The notes under the pieces: model-generated
Database searches by the model: none
What the model saw: only the letters and a program-made list of their open reading frames with translations
What the model was told of the DNA's origin: nothing
In this document: positions 1 through 11,259 of the stretch, piece by piece
How positions within the stretch are numbered: position 1 is the first letter of the stretch
How the letters are laid out: each line of letters opens with the position of its first letter
Assembly: GCA_023548195.1 (NCBI GenBank)
Contig: JAJHZJ010000251.1
Span: forward strand, 2,022,759-2,086,758
Source of the DNA: Bettongia penicillata ogilbyi
Taxonomy: Eukaryota > Chordata > Mammalia > Diprotodontia > Potoroidae
Direction: 5' to 3'
Length of the DNA stretch: 64,000 nt
Program-made: the position numbers and the translations under genes

Positions 1-135
1 TTTTTTCTCCAGCCCATTTTACAGATAAGCAACTGAGGCAAACAAGATAAAGGGACTTTCCCAGGATCACAGTAAATGTCTGATGGCCCATTTGAACTTA
101 GGGAGATGAGTCTTTCTTATTCTGTCCACTGCCAT
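1..135 (-). repeat. MIR-family CORE-SINE fragment
   Basis: The stretch from about 14 reads as the reverse complement of the MIR core: a 'cattttacagataag' segment, then 'aactgaggca', then a diverged 'cccaggatcacag' block. These correspond to the conserved 'tcatctgtaaaatg', 'gcctcagtt' and 'gtgacctt' boxes in that order on the minus strand. It is diverged and cut by the window edge. MIRs are ancient, inactive tRNA-derived SINEs. Confidence 0.7.
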
Positions 136-1399
136 TTAGCTGCCCTCAGAAGCATATATAATTAAAGTTAAAAAATAAATAAATGCTGAAAAGAAAATAA
201 GTACTGAATCTTAAAAACAAAAGATTGAAATAATACAATTAACTCATGAAATAAAGAAGAGCAAAATGAGCCAAACCAAGATAACATTCAATAAATTAAC
301 AGCAACATTGTTTTAAGAACAACCATAGATGAATGTTATTTTGTTTATTAATTAATACCCAAATTCATTATCAAGGGCATATGAAAAAAGATTCTATTTG
401 CATTCTGAGAAAGAAGTGATGAATAGAAACATTTATATAGTTTATACACACATTTGCACATGTATACACATATATACACACATACTTATATACATGTGTA
501 CATATTTACATACATGTATACATGCATATATGTATCTCTGTCTACCTATCTATCTAAGTACCTATTTGAGTCTAATAGTAGTCATAGAGTAGTCTAGAGT
601 TGGGAGGGATGGAAGAAAAAAATAAATCTTCAATGACAACAGTTATTTAATTTGCAATTTCTTGTATAATCATCTTTTTATTGCATTATGTTATGGAGAT
701 GTTTGTTTTATTCCATAAATTTAAAATAAAATATAATTTTTGTTCCAGTTGGTTGTAATATCATTTTACTCATCATTTAGAATGTGGATTATTTGAAAAT
801 ATCCCCATCTCTTTCAGCTCATATAGTATAAATAAAGATGCCTAGGATGAAGAGTTTCTGACACATCATATTTTAATCACATTCAAATCTTGAAGTGTCA
901 GGTTTGGTTGAGTGGTTAGCTAGAGATAGCTTCATTATGGCTTCTCCATGAACTTTCCTTATATCAATCAGAATTCTTAATGTGCTGAAGAATTTCATTG
1001 CTCTGTTGTATTTCTCTAGTCATAATGAGGTGCTTGGGTTTTATTACTCCAGATATTGTAGGCTGCTTTTTTGATCACAAGTGATTCCAAGTGTCACCTT
1101 CTTTCATTGCTTTGAAGTTAAGGCATTTTCAAGAAAATAAAATATAATTGATTTTATTAATAGGTCATTGTGGACAACAAATAAAACTATAATGGCTCAC
1201 ATTGATCACTGTTTCCCTTTCTATATGTTCATATACCTTCCCTTTAGAATATATTCTAGAATTTTTCCATACACCAGAAAAAGTTCACTAACCTGTATAC
1301 AGAAGAATGAACTCTCTCACTTCACCCAAACCAGTTCAACATTAGCTCTTCATTACTCATACTGCTGCTGTTCTCCATGCCTTTTTTTAAAGGTTATTT
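136..1399. other. AT-rich unique DNA, no gene seen
   Basis: No coding signal or repeat family that I recognise. The only structure is a TA/CA purine-pyrimidine alternating tract at about 445-540, which generates a meaningless tyrosine/threonine-rich reading frame. The part from about 900 to 1,140 is of ordinary complexity and repeat-free, but there is nothing to assign. Confidence 0.5.
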
Positions 1400-1570
1400 A
1401 CATTTTCAATAATGATTTATTAAGCACCTGTTCCACATTCAGTAGAAGATACAAAACATCACTTAAGAGGTTCAGGAGGTTTAAAGACTAAAATACAAAT
1501 CATTTTTAGGCTCCTACTCTGTGTTATGTACAGGGGATAAGAAGATGAAAACAAAAATGGAATTTTCTTT
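1400..1570 (+). repeat. ancient dispersed repeat ('tttattaagcacct' family)
   Basis: Contains the 'tttattaagcacctg' box and, further on, a 'ggggataagaagatgaaaac' box. This pair also appears, diverged, near 9,345-9,470, 46,390-46,510 and 47,110-47,170, so it is a dispersed family. I recognise it as common in mammalian DNA but cannot name it safely. No coding capacity. Confidence 0.45.
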
Positions 1571-1689
1571 TTTAGGAGTTACATTAGTAAATTAGGTTAA
1601 TTATTGTTAGGAGTTGCACTACCTACTATGTAGGATTATTTCTGAGAAAAGAATTTTGAACCAACAAAGTACTTTAAAATTAATGGAAT

Positions 1690-1825
1690 ATCCCCATTAG
1701 ACTATGAAGTCCTTACAGGCAGGAACTTTTTCCCCCTTTCTTTGTATCCCCAGGAGTTAGCAGAGTACCTGGCTCATAGTAGGGCCTTTAGTAAATATTT
1801 ATTGACTAACTGGATAACTGAAGAG
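1690..1825 (+). repeat. L2 LINE 3' end
   Basis: Shows the L2 3'-terminal series in order: a gene-like 'cttacaggcaggaactttt', 'tttgtatccccagg', 'gtacctggctcatagtagg', then 'agtaaatatttattgact'. These are the known hallmarks of the 3' end of the old, inactive LINE L2. Only the non-coding end is present. Confidence 0.8.
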
Positions 1826-1949
1826 ATAGTAGCAGTAGCTATTGTCATCATTACTGTGATTGGAACTTATTCCCAAGGTCTTCAGGAAATCAGTGAAAAA
1901 ATTGAAAAAGTCATCAGACATGGGATTTATTTTAATCTTCTATGTATAG

Positions 1950-2205
1950 AGGAGATTCATTATACATTGGACTGATAAAGCTTGGATTCAAATCCTACCT
2001 CCAACACACATCATGCCCTTTATTTTACCATGGACAAGTTGAATAATCTTTAAAGACTCAGTTTCCTTCATATTTAAAATGAAGTTTATGATAATTTTAA
2101 TGTCTAATTCATAAGCCCATTGTGAGGCTCAAAGGAGATAATCTATGTAAAGTGCTTAGTAAGTTTAAAGGTTTTCATAAATGTCAAATATACTTAATAT
2201 CATCG
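1950..2205 (+). repeat. MIR-family SINE
   Basis: Reads in MIR order on the plus strand: 'ttggattcaaatcctacct', a diverged CORE 'gactcagtttccttcat', 'aaaatgaag', 'attgtgaggctcaaaggaga' and 'gtaaagtgcttag'. The copy is near full length but heavily substituted, as expected for this old family. Confidence 0.7.
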
Positions 2206-2309
2206 TTTGAAAGTTGGACCAAGAAATATAAGAAGTTCTAGATCAGCTTTGGTTTCATCATTAAAAAATTGTAGGCATGTAGTCTGAGACACTCTGTTCT
2301 TAAGATCAT

Positions 2310-2560
2310 AGAATTTAGCACTGGAAATAAGTTTGGAGATCATCTAGTTCAGACCTTTCTTTTGATAGATAATCAATCCTCCCATCAATCAACAAGTATA
2401 TTCACAATCTTTTGTGTTCTAGACATTATTCTAAGTACTATTAAAGGAAAAGAAACTGAAGCCCAGAGATGTTAAATGACTTTTCAGGATTCAATAGTAG
2501 TGGGTGGTAGAGAGTTAGTGAAGACTTGCATTTTAAGCTTCACCTTTCACATATCTTTCT
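2310..2560 (-). repeat. MIR-like CORE-SINE, interrupted
   Basis: The start 'agatcatagaatttagcactgg' region and 'gagatcatctagttcagacc' match a mammalian MIR/CORE-SINE-related family in reverse. The CORE part resumes at about 2,455 with 'gaagcccagagatgttaaatg'. The 2,370-2,450 part resembles the separate 'tttattaagcacct' dispersed repeat and may be an insertion. Family assignment is tentative. Confidence 0.5.
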
Positions 2561-3499
2561 CTATGCCTCTGAAACTCCTAGCTCTTCTTTAGATACCAAA
2601 AAGTGACAATTCTTGATTGTTTTTAATTTTAATTTCTACTTTAAAGTAGCCTCTTTTGTTCTGATAAATAAGTGTTCGAGTGTTACAGAGAAGCACTGAG
2701 ATAAGAAAGAACCCCAAATCATTTTTTAATATTTCATCAAAGGTATCTTTCAGTCTTGTGAAGATTTCCCTTATTGCTGGCCAGGTTAGGGGTAGGTTTT
2801 CAGTATTTCTAATTCAGGAGTTGATAGAACCTGATCATTTGGGGTTGCAGGTATGTTTTCCTATCCTGGCTTGAAAAATGTTGGCAAATTTTAACTCTGG
2901 TTCTAAAATCCAAAAGAACATACTCCTTCAAAGGGAAAATAATCCATTCAGAGAAAAAGGAATCAGATATGAGTAAACACAATGATGCTTGACTGGAATG
3001 CTAACATAAAATTTCTCTATAATACTATGTAAATATTATAAGGAGAGTAGGAATCACCAGGTCCCAAAAGTCATAGATAAGAAAAAAGGGTAGTAGTCCT
3101 TCATAAGTATCAAGACAGGACAAATTCCAACCAAAATAGATATTTTTTTTTTACAATTACCCACTTATTTCAAGAGTCATTTAGCAAACAAGAAGACAAG
3201 CAAAAGAAGAGTTTACTGAAAAGGACTTGACTGAAACTTCATTACTGTATTAATCTTTGCCCTATTATGAACATTGTTTGGAACAGGTAAGTTTCTTAAC
3301 TTCTTTTTTCATGGATTCCTTTGGCAGGATGGGACCCCTCCTCAGAAGAGTGTTTTTATATGCATAAAGTAAGATACATTAGATTAAAGAGGAAATCAAG
3401 GACTAGTGAAAATACAGATGCTTTTTCCCCATCCACATCCTTGAATCCCCTTAAATCTCCTACAGAATAGGAACCTCTAGAATAAAAGATAAATTTTGG
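2561..3499. other. unique AT-rich DNA
   Basis: I see no coding pattern, RNA gene or clear repeat in this stretch. The short open frame at 2,680-2,874 has no recognisable similarity and no exon context. Confidence 0.4.
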
Positions 3500-3689
3500 T
3501 CTTATCACTAGGAAGAGCTAAGTTTTAATTCTCACATCTGACAGTTACCTGCTGTGACCTTACATAACCTTTCCTCATTTGTAAAATAGCCAGGCCTCTT
3601 TGTCAGTGTAGTTCTTGACACGTAATAAGCCCTTAATCCTTGGGCTTGCTTGACAGCCTGTGATAAGTGTAACATGTCTCAGTTCTCAC

Positions 3690-3860
3690 CTAGCCCTTAG
3701 TTATAGAATGGGCATTTCTGCAGTCAAACTGAGACTTGGGAAAGGCCAAGGTCACCCAATGCATCCTGGCCTATTGCCAGTTTTTTGACCATTTGTCCTG
3801 CCACTGGAATTTGATCACTGTGAGAGAGACTGGTAAGAATGGCGATCACCTGAGGCTACT
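3690..3860 (+). repeat. fragment of RTE-tailed marsupial SINE
   Basis: The string 'aaaggccaaggtcacccaatgcatcctgg' region matches, with substitutions, the middle of the better preserved SINE at 15,095-15,530 ('tgccagtgcatcctgggtcat'). The same module is followed by 'cctgccactgg'. Only the central part is present and the 3' tail is missing. Confidence 0.55.
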
Positions 3861-3889
3861 ACTTTACTTAGGCTATAAGAACAATTAGG

Positions 3890-4075
3890 GTTTGCAGTGG
3901 ATGGAACACTGTGCCTGGGATCAAGAAGACCTGAGTTTAAATCTGGCCTCTAGCTGTGTGGCTCTAGGGAAATCCTTTAATCCTCTTTGCCTCAGTTCCT
4001 CATCTTTAAAATGAGGTGGAGAAGAAAATAGCAAGCCACTATAATATCTTTGTCAGGAAAACCCAAAATGCTTTT
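3890..4075 (+). repeat. CORE-SINE (marsupial tRNA-type SINE)
   Basis: Begins with a tRNA-like head, 'gcagtggatggaacactg', then 'atcaagaagacctgagttta'. It continues through the CORE 'tttgcctcagttcctcatc' and ends near 'ggagaagaaaatagcaagcc' and 'tatctttgtcaggaaaaccc'. The copy at 43,145-43,383 has the same order. Mobilised in trans by a LINE; no coding capacity. Confidence 0.75.
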
Positions 4076-5022
4076 CTTGTTTTGTCCCTTCTTTACCAAA
4101 TTCTGCCACTTGGATACATATTAACACACATGAATACTTTTTGCCATTTATCTCTGTGAGCTTAGTACCAGATTGAAGCTCATAGAATGGGGATTCATGA
4201 ATCTCTAAAGGTCACAATTTATGTTTCCTAGGAGCATTTCAAGAGTCAATGTTTTGAGTCTCTCTGGGACTTGCCTCATTTTGGGTAGCCATAATACATA
4301 GTTTGATCTCCTTGAAAGCAATATGAAGACAAGTCTTCAAAGCTAAGACTGAGTTATAGTGCCACTGATGTTTATTCCAATTCATGTCATTCAGAATATC
4401 TTGGTCCACTTATACAGGCTTGCAATCCAGAAATTTACTTTTATGTCAGTCATATAGAACTATGAGAAGCAGATTTCACATCTATCAAGGCTCTGTTTTC
4501 TTTTTTAATTATTAATCAACTTATTTTTCAAAAAAAAAGACTTTTGTTTATTCTCATTTACATGCAAAAAATTTAACATTTTTTGAAAGGACAATTTTTG
4601 AGTTTCAAATTCCCTCTCCCTCTCTTTCACCTTCCTTAAGAAGGAAAGAACTTATAGACTATACATGTGCAGTCATACAGAACACATTTCTATATTAGTC
4701 ATGTTGCAAAAGAGAACACGGAACACAGACTACAAAAAAAATCAAGAAAAAATAAAATAAAAAATAAAGTTTTTTTTTTTTTAAATTTCCAATCTGCATA
4801 CAGACTCCATCAGTTCTTTTTTGGGAGGTAGAAAGAATTTTTCATCTATATGTCCTTTGGAGTTATCTTGGATCATTGTATTGATCAGAACAGACAAGTA
4901 CTAGCAATTGATCATCATACCACATTGTTGTTACTATGTAAAATGGTCTCTTGGCTCTGCTTATTTGCCTTTGTATCAGTTTATTTAAATCTTCCTAGTT
5001 TTTCTGCTCATTTTTTATGGGG

Positions 5023-5661
5023 TAATAACCTCTGTTGTGAGGGTTACTCGGTCCTTTTGAAGGCTTCTGTCTACCTTTAGTGTAAACAGTGTCCCACCCA
5101 ACTCTCATCTCTGGCTCCAAGAAGATGTAACATGAACAGCAGCCACCCACTGGCAAGCCACTTTGGCAGAGAGGATAAACCAGGTTAAGGGTAACTGGGG
5201 GTCTCAAGTCCTTTGATGTGTTTGGGAGTGTCTAATCCAAGGATGAGGTAGACTTCCCCCAGTGGGTGAATGAGACATTGGAGTGAGTAGGGATGGTTAG
5301 ACATTGAAGACACCAAGGTTATCCACTACATCTAGAAACATCACCAATTGTCTTACCTTTGCCTTGCCTCTGGACTTTCATGGTTCTGGAAGAGAGAATG
5401 AACTCTAGACTCTGGCAACTCTGTCTCACTTAAACTCCATTTATATGCAAATCAGAAGATTTGTATACCATTTTACCATTTTAACCTACCTTAAAGTCTT
5501 GTGGTGACAGGCAAATGACAAAACAGACTTGATGAATAAACTGGGAGCTAGTCACAGCCCAGCACTCAAGAGGCCAAGACCATAGGGTAGTCTTCTCCCT
5601 GGAAGCAGCAGTAGGATTCAGCAACCTTTTGAGTGTCTGAGCAGTCTTTTGTAAGGACCAC
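5023..5661 (+). repeat. RTE-tailed SINE-like repeat inserted in L1-E
   Basis: L1 sequence stops near 5,022 and resumes near 5,790. The insert carries the modules 'gtcccacccaactctcatc', 'ttggcagagaggataaacc', 'ggtagacttcccccagt' and 'caaggttatccactacatc'. It then shows a diverged copy of the 'tggctctgg...gtctcacttaaa' tail shared with the SINE at 15,095-15,530. I recognise it as a marsupial dispersed repeat but cannot give an exact subfamily. The TSD is not clear because the microsatellite sits at its right edge. Confidence 0.55.
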
Positions 5662-5787
5662 TATTCTATCCTCTCCTCTCCTATCCTATCCTCTCCTCTC
5701 CTATCCTATCCTATCCTATCCTATCCTATCCTATCCTATCCTATCCTATCCTATCCTATCTGATCCTATCCGATCCTATCCTATCCC
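5662..5787 (+). repeat. (CTATC)n pentanucleotide array
   Basis: About 25 units of ctatc/ctctc, starting with interrupted ctctc variants and ending with two tgatc/cgatc variants. It lies at the junction between the SINE-like insert and the resumed L1 body, so it may have grown from the SINE 3' tail. It encodes only a Ser/Tyr/Pro/Leu artefact frame. Confidence 0.95.
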
Positions 5788-7235
5788 CATTTCCACAGAA
5801 ATATGTAAATTTTTTGTACATAAGTAGTTTTGGTTTCCTTTTTTAATTTATCTCTTTGAGATACAATCTAGTAATAGTATTACTAGATCAAAGGGTGTGT
5901 ACAGTTTCATTGCACTTTGGAAGTAGTTCCAAATTGTTTTCCAGAATGTTTGGACTAGTTCAGAACTCTTAAAAGCAATGAATTATTGTCCCAGTTATTC
6001 CATATCCTCTCCAGCATTTGTCATTTCCCATTTTTGTCATGCTGGGCAATCTGATAAGCATGAAATATTTATCTAATCAATAGTAATTTGGAACATTTTT
6101 CATAATATGATAGCTTTGATTTCTACTTATGTAAATTTCCTATTCATATCCTTTGACCATTTATCACATCCCTGGAACGACTTGCATTCTTTAAAATTTA
6201 ACTCTGTTCTCTATACTTCAGAAATGAGGCTTTTTCTAGAGAAACAAGTTGTAAATTTTCCCCATTTTCTTATTTTACTTCTAATCTTGACTGCATTGGT
6301 TTTGCTTGTGTATATTTTTTTTTAATTTAAAGCAATCAAAATTATCCATTTTGTATTTTGTAATGTTCTCTATCTCTTGTGTGGTCGTAAATTCTTCCCT
6401 TCATAGATTTGGCATGTAAACTATTCCATGATTATCTAATTTGCTAATTATTTCACCATTTATTTCTGAATCATGTACCTACTTTGACCTTGTGGTATAA
6501 GGTGTGAGATATTGTTCTGTACCTAGGTTCTGCCAAACTGCATTCTGGTTTTCCCAGCAATTTTTGTCAGATAGCAAATTCTTTCCCTAAAGCTTAAATC
6601 TTTGGTTTCATCAAATACAAGATTATGGTTATTCACTACTATTTATTGTATACCTAATATATTTCACATACCTACCAGTCTATTTCTTAGTGAATACCAT
6701 ATTATTTGGGTAATTACCACTTTGTAATACAGTTTGAAGTCTGGTACTGCTAGACCACTTTTCTTCATTTTTTCCCACTGATTCCATCAATACTCTTGGC
6801 CTTTTGTTCTTCCAGATGAATTTTGTTATTATGATTTTTCCATATTCTATATCTATAATTTTCTATATTCTATATAATAATTGTCAGTAGTTTGTTTGGC
6901 ATGGCAATAAATAATGAACTAATTTGGGTAGAATTGTAATTTTTATTTTATTGGCTCAGCCTACACAGGTGCAATTACTATTTTTACAGTTGCTTAGATC
7001 TGACTTTATTTGTGTGAAAAGTGTTTTGTAATTGTATATATAAAGTTCCTGGGTCTGTCTTGGCAGTTCGAATGTCAACTATTATGTATTGTCTTCAGTT
7101 ATATGACATGAAATTTCTCTTTCTATTGCATCCTGCTACATTTTGTTGGGAAGAATTAGAAATTCTGATGAATTATGTGGGTTTTATTTTATGTCCTGCA
7201 ACTTTGCTGAAATTAGAACTGTATTCTTTGATGCT

Positions 7236-8175
7236 GATATTTCTGCCTATGAAGCCACCCAAACCAAGAGCTGTTCTCTTTGTCAGGACTTAAAGCACCA
7301 ACATAACATGGTAACTTTTGTCCAGCACTTATACTCACCCTTTCCATGTTTTCACAATCAAAGCTCCCTCTACATGTCAGCTCACCTCTGATAGATCTAC
7401 ACCTGGACGATCTGGACACCCTTCACACTCAGTGTCTCTTAGTTTCCACACAATACTCTATGTTCAGATTTTTCCTGTTATATAAGCCATGCATTGTAAT
7501 CACTTTTCCCTGCAATGTCCTACTCTTAATCTCTGTTCACATTATGACTATACTTTTTGTCATCACAAACACCAAGGGTCTAATTGGAAACTTTCATGTC
7601 AAATATTGATAAGCAGTGCTTAAAGTTTCAAAGCTCTTTTATAGGTCAAAGAGTAATTACTAATTGTAGGCAACTATGAAATGTCATTTTTATGACACAA
7701 CTGCCTTCTTTTTAAGGTGGGAGTATCCCCAGTCTAACAAGTTGGTTCTCTCACAGTAGATATATTGTTCAACACCATACCCACACTAAAACCTTTCCAA
7801 CATGGTAACATCTAGTAGGGCTTAAGTTTCAATGGCATAGCCTTTAGAACCATAGGCTTTTTTTTTCCGTATCAGGTATCTCAGTAGGTTTCTAGTGAAG
7901 AATCCTCCAAATACATTTGAGCACTTTAATTCTTGATCTTGTATGTATATATTTCTTGTATATATATATATATATGTTTTATGTTTTGGTATCTTTTCTT
8001 CTGATTGATTTTTATTTCCTTGAGGAATAATTTAGCTCTTCATTGTGTTTTTCATTTCTATCCCTGAAAGCTGGTCATAGGACCACATGTTTTTGAAGCA
8101 CAGTAAAAAGGAATCAAAAAGACACAAATGAATTAAATTAGTTTCAGAAAATACTGTATCTGAATTTGAATTAAA
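7236..8175. other. unique DNA with short TA tract
   Basis: No gene or named repeat recognised. Several short overlapping open frames between 7,143 and 7,609 have no similarity that I recognise and no supporting context. A short (TA)n tract lies at 7,957-7,975. Confidence 0.4.
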
Positions 8176-8360
8176 ATTTACATCATGGTGTATTTATGTA
8201 TATATGAATATATATGTCTAGACATACAGCATATATAACACATATATATGTATGCATATATACATACAGTATATATGCATGTATGTGTATATGTATGTAT
8301 ATGCACAGTACATATATACACAAATACACACACACATATATATGTACATATACATATTTG
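8176..8360. repeat. TATA/CATA-type microsatellite
   Basis: Alternating tatg, tata, catg and caca units, imperfect and about 185 bp long. It is compositionally the same as the tracts at 10,681-10,905 and 13,620-13,760. It generates overlapping artefact frames on both strands. Confidence 0.9.
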
Positions 8361-9344
8361 AATAATGCACAGTTGCTTGGGGGAAAATTAGAAGCTTCAT
8401 GGAATCATTGAAATGTATTGAAAATAAAGTATTCAAGTGCTTGCCTTCATTACGTACTCAGTATGCTTGATGTATAGGATTGTGGAGATGTACAGGTGAC
8501 TTTTGAAGAAACTAGCCAAATAAATTAGAATGGGTCCACATGCCTATAGTCTCAAAAAAATCATGTTAACTAAAATGAATATTTGAGTTAGCTGCAATAC
8601 AGTATTTCTTTAGGCTGTTGTGATGTTTTCGGCTAGGTAGTCTGCTTCTCTGAGACTGGTGTGCCTGGGAAGAGTTAGTAGCATTTTTGCTCATTAGCAA
8701 AAAGTGTGGTCTGGGTAGTTTTGTTATAATGTTCCCCTAAGCCTGAATTTGCAGTTGCTGATGCCTTTGGGATAAATAAGGCTTCTAGACAAATATTCAT
8801 TTTTCTGTGCTGACAATGAATTCTTTTTTTAAAATAATGTTTTTCTTATGAAAAAAGAAAATAACCAAATACCTGACTATGGAGAATGTCATGTCCCTAT
8901 ATGTCAATTTAACTACCATGTCAAACAGTAAATGACAAGTATGTTTTGGTGGAAAATATCAGTGAGTATAACCATGGCAGACTATCTCCTAATTGTTGGT
9001 GTCTGCCATTGTAACTATTTTGGAATGTATCAATGTAAGTAAGTGAATTATTCAACAGTGGTTAAAAAATAAGCCACTACTGCTTAAAAACATTGAAGGC
9101 TCTACTAACAATTTTTTTCTGGAGGCACATATAATAAAAACAGCATTTCATTTCAACCCAATCTTTCTGTGGATGCTTGTGATGATTAAAGTAGAGATCC
9201 ACTGAATGTGGAAATTAAAAATTTAGGAATCAAGTACTTTCTAATAATTGATTCAAAGGTTTTTCAATTAGTGCATTATTAATAAAATGTTAATATGCTG
9301 TCAATATTTTTAAATATTTTATAATTTCTCAGGAATTATAATTA
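8361..9344. other. unique DNA, candidate conserved non-coding block at 8,580-8,820
   Basis: No coding frame. The sequence from about 8,580 to 8,820 has higher complexity and GC than its surroundings and no repeat signature. That is compatible with, but not proof of, a conserved non-coding element. Confidence 0.3.
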
Positions 9345-9476
9345 AAGAAGCAAACATTAATTGAGTAACCATTTTTATCCATTATGGTGCAAGGAACTGG
9401 AGATTCAGAGACATATATAAATGGAATCTGTCCTTAAAGAGCATAAGTCCTGTGAATGTAGGGTAAGGAAAACAGG
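9345..9476 (+). repeat. ancient dispersed repeat ('tttattaagcacct' family), diverged
   Basis: Reads 'aacattaattgagtaacc', 'atggtgcaaggaactggagat' and 'gtccttaaagagcataagtcc'. This is a diverged form of the 'tgtgccaggcactgg...gagcttaca' layout of the family also seen at 1,400-1,570 and 46,390-46,510. Family name not assigned. Confidence 0.45.
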
Positions 9477-9491
9477 TATATATATATATAT

Positions 9492-9538
<47 letters not shown>
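9477..9538 (+). repeat. (TA)n(GATA)n compound microsatellite
   Basis: About nine TA units followed by about eleven uninterrupted GATA units. The perfect GATA run suggests it is recently active and likely polymorphic. Confidence 0.97.
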
Positions 9539-9539
<1 letters not shown>

Positions 9540-10188
9540 CTTTATACAAAAGTACACAATTATTTTAATAATTTTAGGTGGTGATTCTTGAATGCTAATA
9601 TTATTAATTAATAGTTTTCAGCAGAACATGCAGCTCTTTATTCTGTGGGGCCTAAAATTATTTCACTTATCTCAGTCATTGACCATCGCACTTGTTTTCC
9701 CTGATTCTTGGAATTAATGCATCACATGTGAGAAATGCTAGACTTCCTGCTACATAAGTTTCTCCTGACTCAAGAGCTATCATTAATCATGCCTCACTAG
9801 ATAAGAGGACACATTGTTGATATAAATATGAAGCAAAGACTTTAGCTTACTGAGGAAGTTAAAAGACATGTTATAGTCCATATATTGGTAAGCTCAGACA
9901 ACCAGGAACTAGAGTTGTGTTGGTAAATCTTTTATAGGAAGGAAAGCCATAGAGCAGGACATACTTTAGATTTAGATTTTTGCATTATTAGCATCTTCTC
10001 ATCAATCTTTAAAATCCAGATAACCAAAAAGCAATAAGCTAAGTTTTGTAGTTTATGACTTGTAGTTGAATGATTTCCAAGGTGTAAATGCTCACACTGA
10101 AAATTTTCAGCTTAAACCGGCTCCAGCACACCCCTGTAAGTAACCTAACAACCTAAATTTCAAAGTTCTAACCTTAGAGTAACACATA
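9539..10188. other. unique AT-rich DNA
   Basis: I see no gene, RNA or repeat family in this stretch. Confidence 0.4.
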
Positions 10189-10196
10189 TACATATT

Positions 10197-10500
10197 CTTC
10201 TTGTTCAGTTGTTTCAGTCATATGTGACTCTACATAACCCCAAGTTGGGATATGAAGATACTGGTTGACAAAGATACTGGAATTACTCTGTCACTTTCTT
10301 CTTTAGCTAATTTCGCTGGAATGATTCTGTCATTTTCTTCTCTAGCTAATTTTGCAGATGATGAAACTGAGGTAAATAGGGATAAGTGACTTGCCGGACT
10401 CACACAGCTTTTAAGTGAAGTATGTGAATACAGATTTGAAATCAGGAAGATGAGTTCTTCTAGGCCTAGCACTTTATCCACTGAACTATCTAGCTGTCAC
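10197..10500 (-). repeat. CORE-SINE with TSD and internal duplication
   Basis: The minus strand reads as a tRNA-type CORE-SINE. The head is 'tggataaagtgctaggcc', then 'ctgatttcaaatc', the CORE 'cctcagtttcatcatctg', and the tail 'gagtcacatatgactgaaac'. It is flanked by the 8-bp direct repeat TACATATT at 10,189-10,196 and 10,501-10,508. A segment of about 47 bp around 10,283-10,375 occurs twice in tandem ('tctgtcactttcttctttag' and 'tctgtcattttcttctctag'). Confidence 0.8.
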
Positions 10501-10680
10501 TACATATTATGTTATTCCCTCTAGTATAGAGGTAGGTAGAAAAATTTTCATAGAATAATTTATGATTGAAAACTTCTTTTCCATCCCCAACAAAGGAAAT
10601 ATCATAGTCTCCTTGCTTCCTGATCTTTAAATAAATTTTCCAGATATTTTTTGCTTTCAAAGTTAGATAGCTTAAATTAT

Positions 10681-10905
10681 ATATGTCTATATATACATAC
10701 AAATACATATGTGCATATATGTACACATGCGTGCATGCACATACACATTACAATACATACACACATACATATATGCATATGCCTGCATATATACATATAT
10801 GTACACTAATAATACATGCACACACATATACACATATATGCATACATATACATATATACATACATATACATATATACATACATATACATATATACATACA
10901 TGCAT
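10681..10905. repeat. TATA/CATA microsatellite
   Basis: Imperfect alternation of catata, tacata and cacaca units. The last 60 bp form a cleaner 'catatacatatata' tandem. It produces several artefact frames on both strands. Confidence 0.93.
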
Positions 10906-10994
10906 ACTTCATCTGAGCTTGACAATAACCCTGTAAAGTAGGTACAAATGAGTAAGCAGAATCTCACCTGAAGAAAGTTGAAGCTATGCAAGGC

Positions 10995-11225
10995 AGGGGG
11001 AGAATGATGGGCCTGGAGTCAGGAAGACCAGAGTTCAAATTTGTCTTCTTACATAAACTACCAATATGACTTTACACAAGCTTTTTAGCCTCTGTTTGCC
11101 TCAGTTTCCTCATCTGTAAGATGGGGGCAATAGTAGCACCTACCTGCCAGTGTTGTTGTGAGAATGAAATGAGATAATATTTGTAAAGCACTTATGACAA
11201 TTTTGGCATATAGTAGATGTATAAT

Positions 11226-11228
<3 letters not shown>
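10995..11228 (+). repeat. MIR/CORE-SINE, near full length
   Basis: Ordered landmarks: 'ggcctggagtcaggaagacc', 'agttcaaatttgtc', 'tttgcctcagtttcctcatc', 'tgtaagatgggggcaatag', 'gttgttgtgagaatgaaatg', 'gtaaagcactta' and 'gcatatagtagatgt'. This is the best preserved member of the family in the window and retains the 3' MIR/L2-like end. Confidence 0.85.

Positions 11229-11259
<31 letters not shown>
11229..11259 (+). repeat. (GAT)n microsatellite
   Basis: About ten perfect GAT units at the 3' end of the MIR/CORE-SINE. This fits tail-derived microsatellite growth. Confidence 0.95.

Larger units (their letters stand above)
4505..7235 (-). mobile_element. L1-E, 5'-truncated L1, interrupted by a SINE
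   Basis: The left end (4,505-5,022) is an L1 3' UTR in reverse, with T-rich tract, 'agtcatgttgcaaaagag' and 'ttggagttatcttggatcat'. The right part (about 5,790-7,235) is reverse ORF2 C-terminal DNA. It shows the same landmarks as the L1 copy at 55,500-56,800: 'ttccagaatgtttggac', 'catatcctttgaccatttat', 'gaatgaggc' and so on. Copy divergence and many stops show it is long dead. The sequence ends at about 7,235, a typical 5' truncation. Confidence 0.75.

Noticed and set aside
3890..4075. A functional tRNA gene
   Set aside because: The tRNA-like head is part of a SINE with CORE and tail. No cloverleaf with intact arms can be drawn.
5662..5787. Possible CRISPR-like or tandem protein repeat
   Set aside because: Simple pentanucleotide array with no spacers. 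The GATA arrays at 9,494 and 34,330 are likewise plain microsatellites.
10681..10991. Cluster of Tyr/Ile/His-rich frames on both strands
   Set aside because: Microsatellite translation in several frames.
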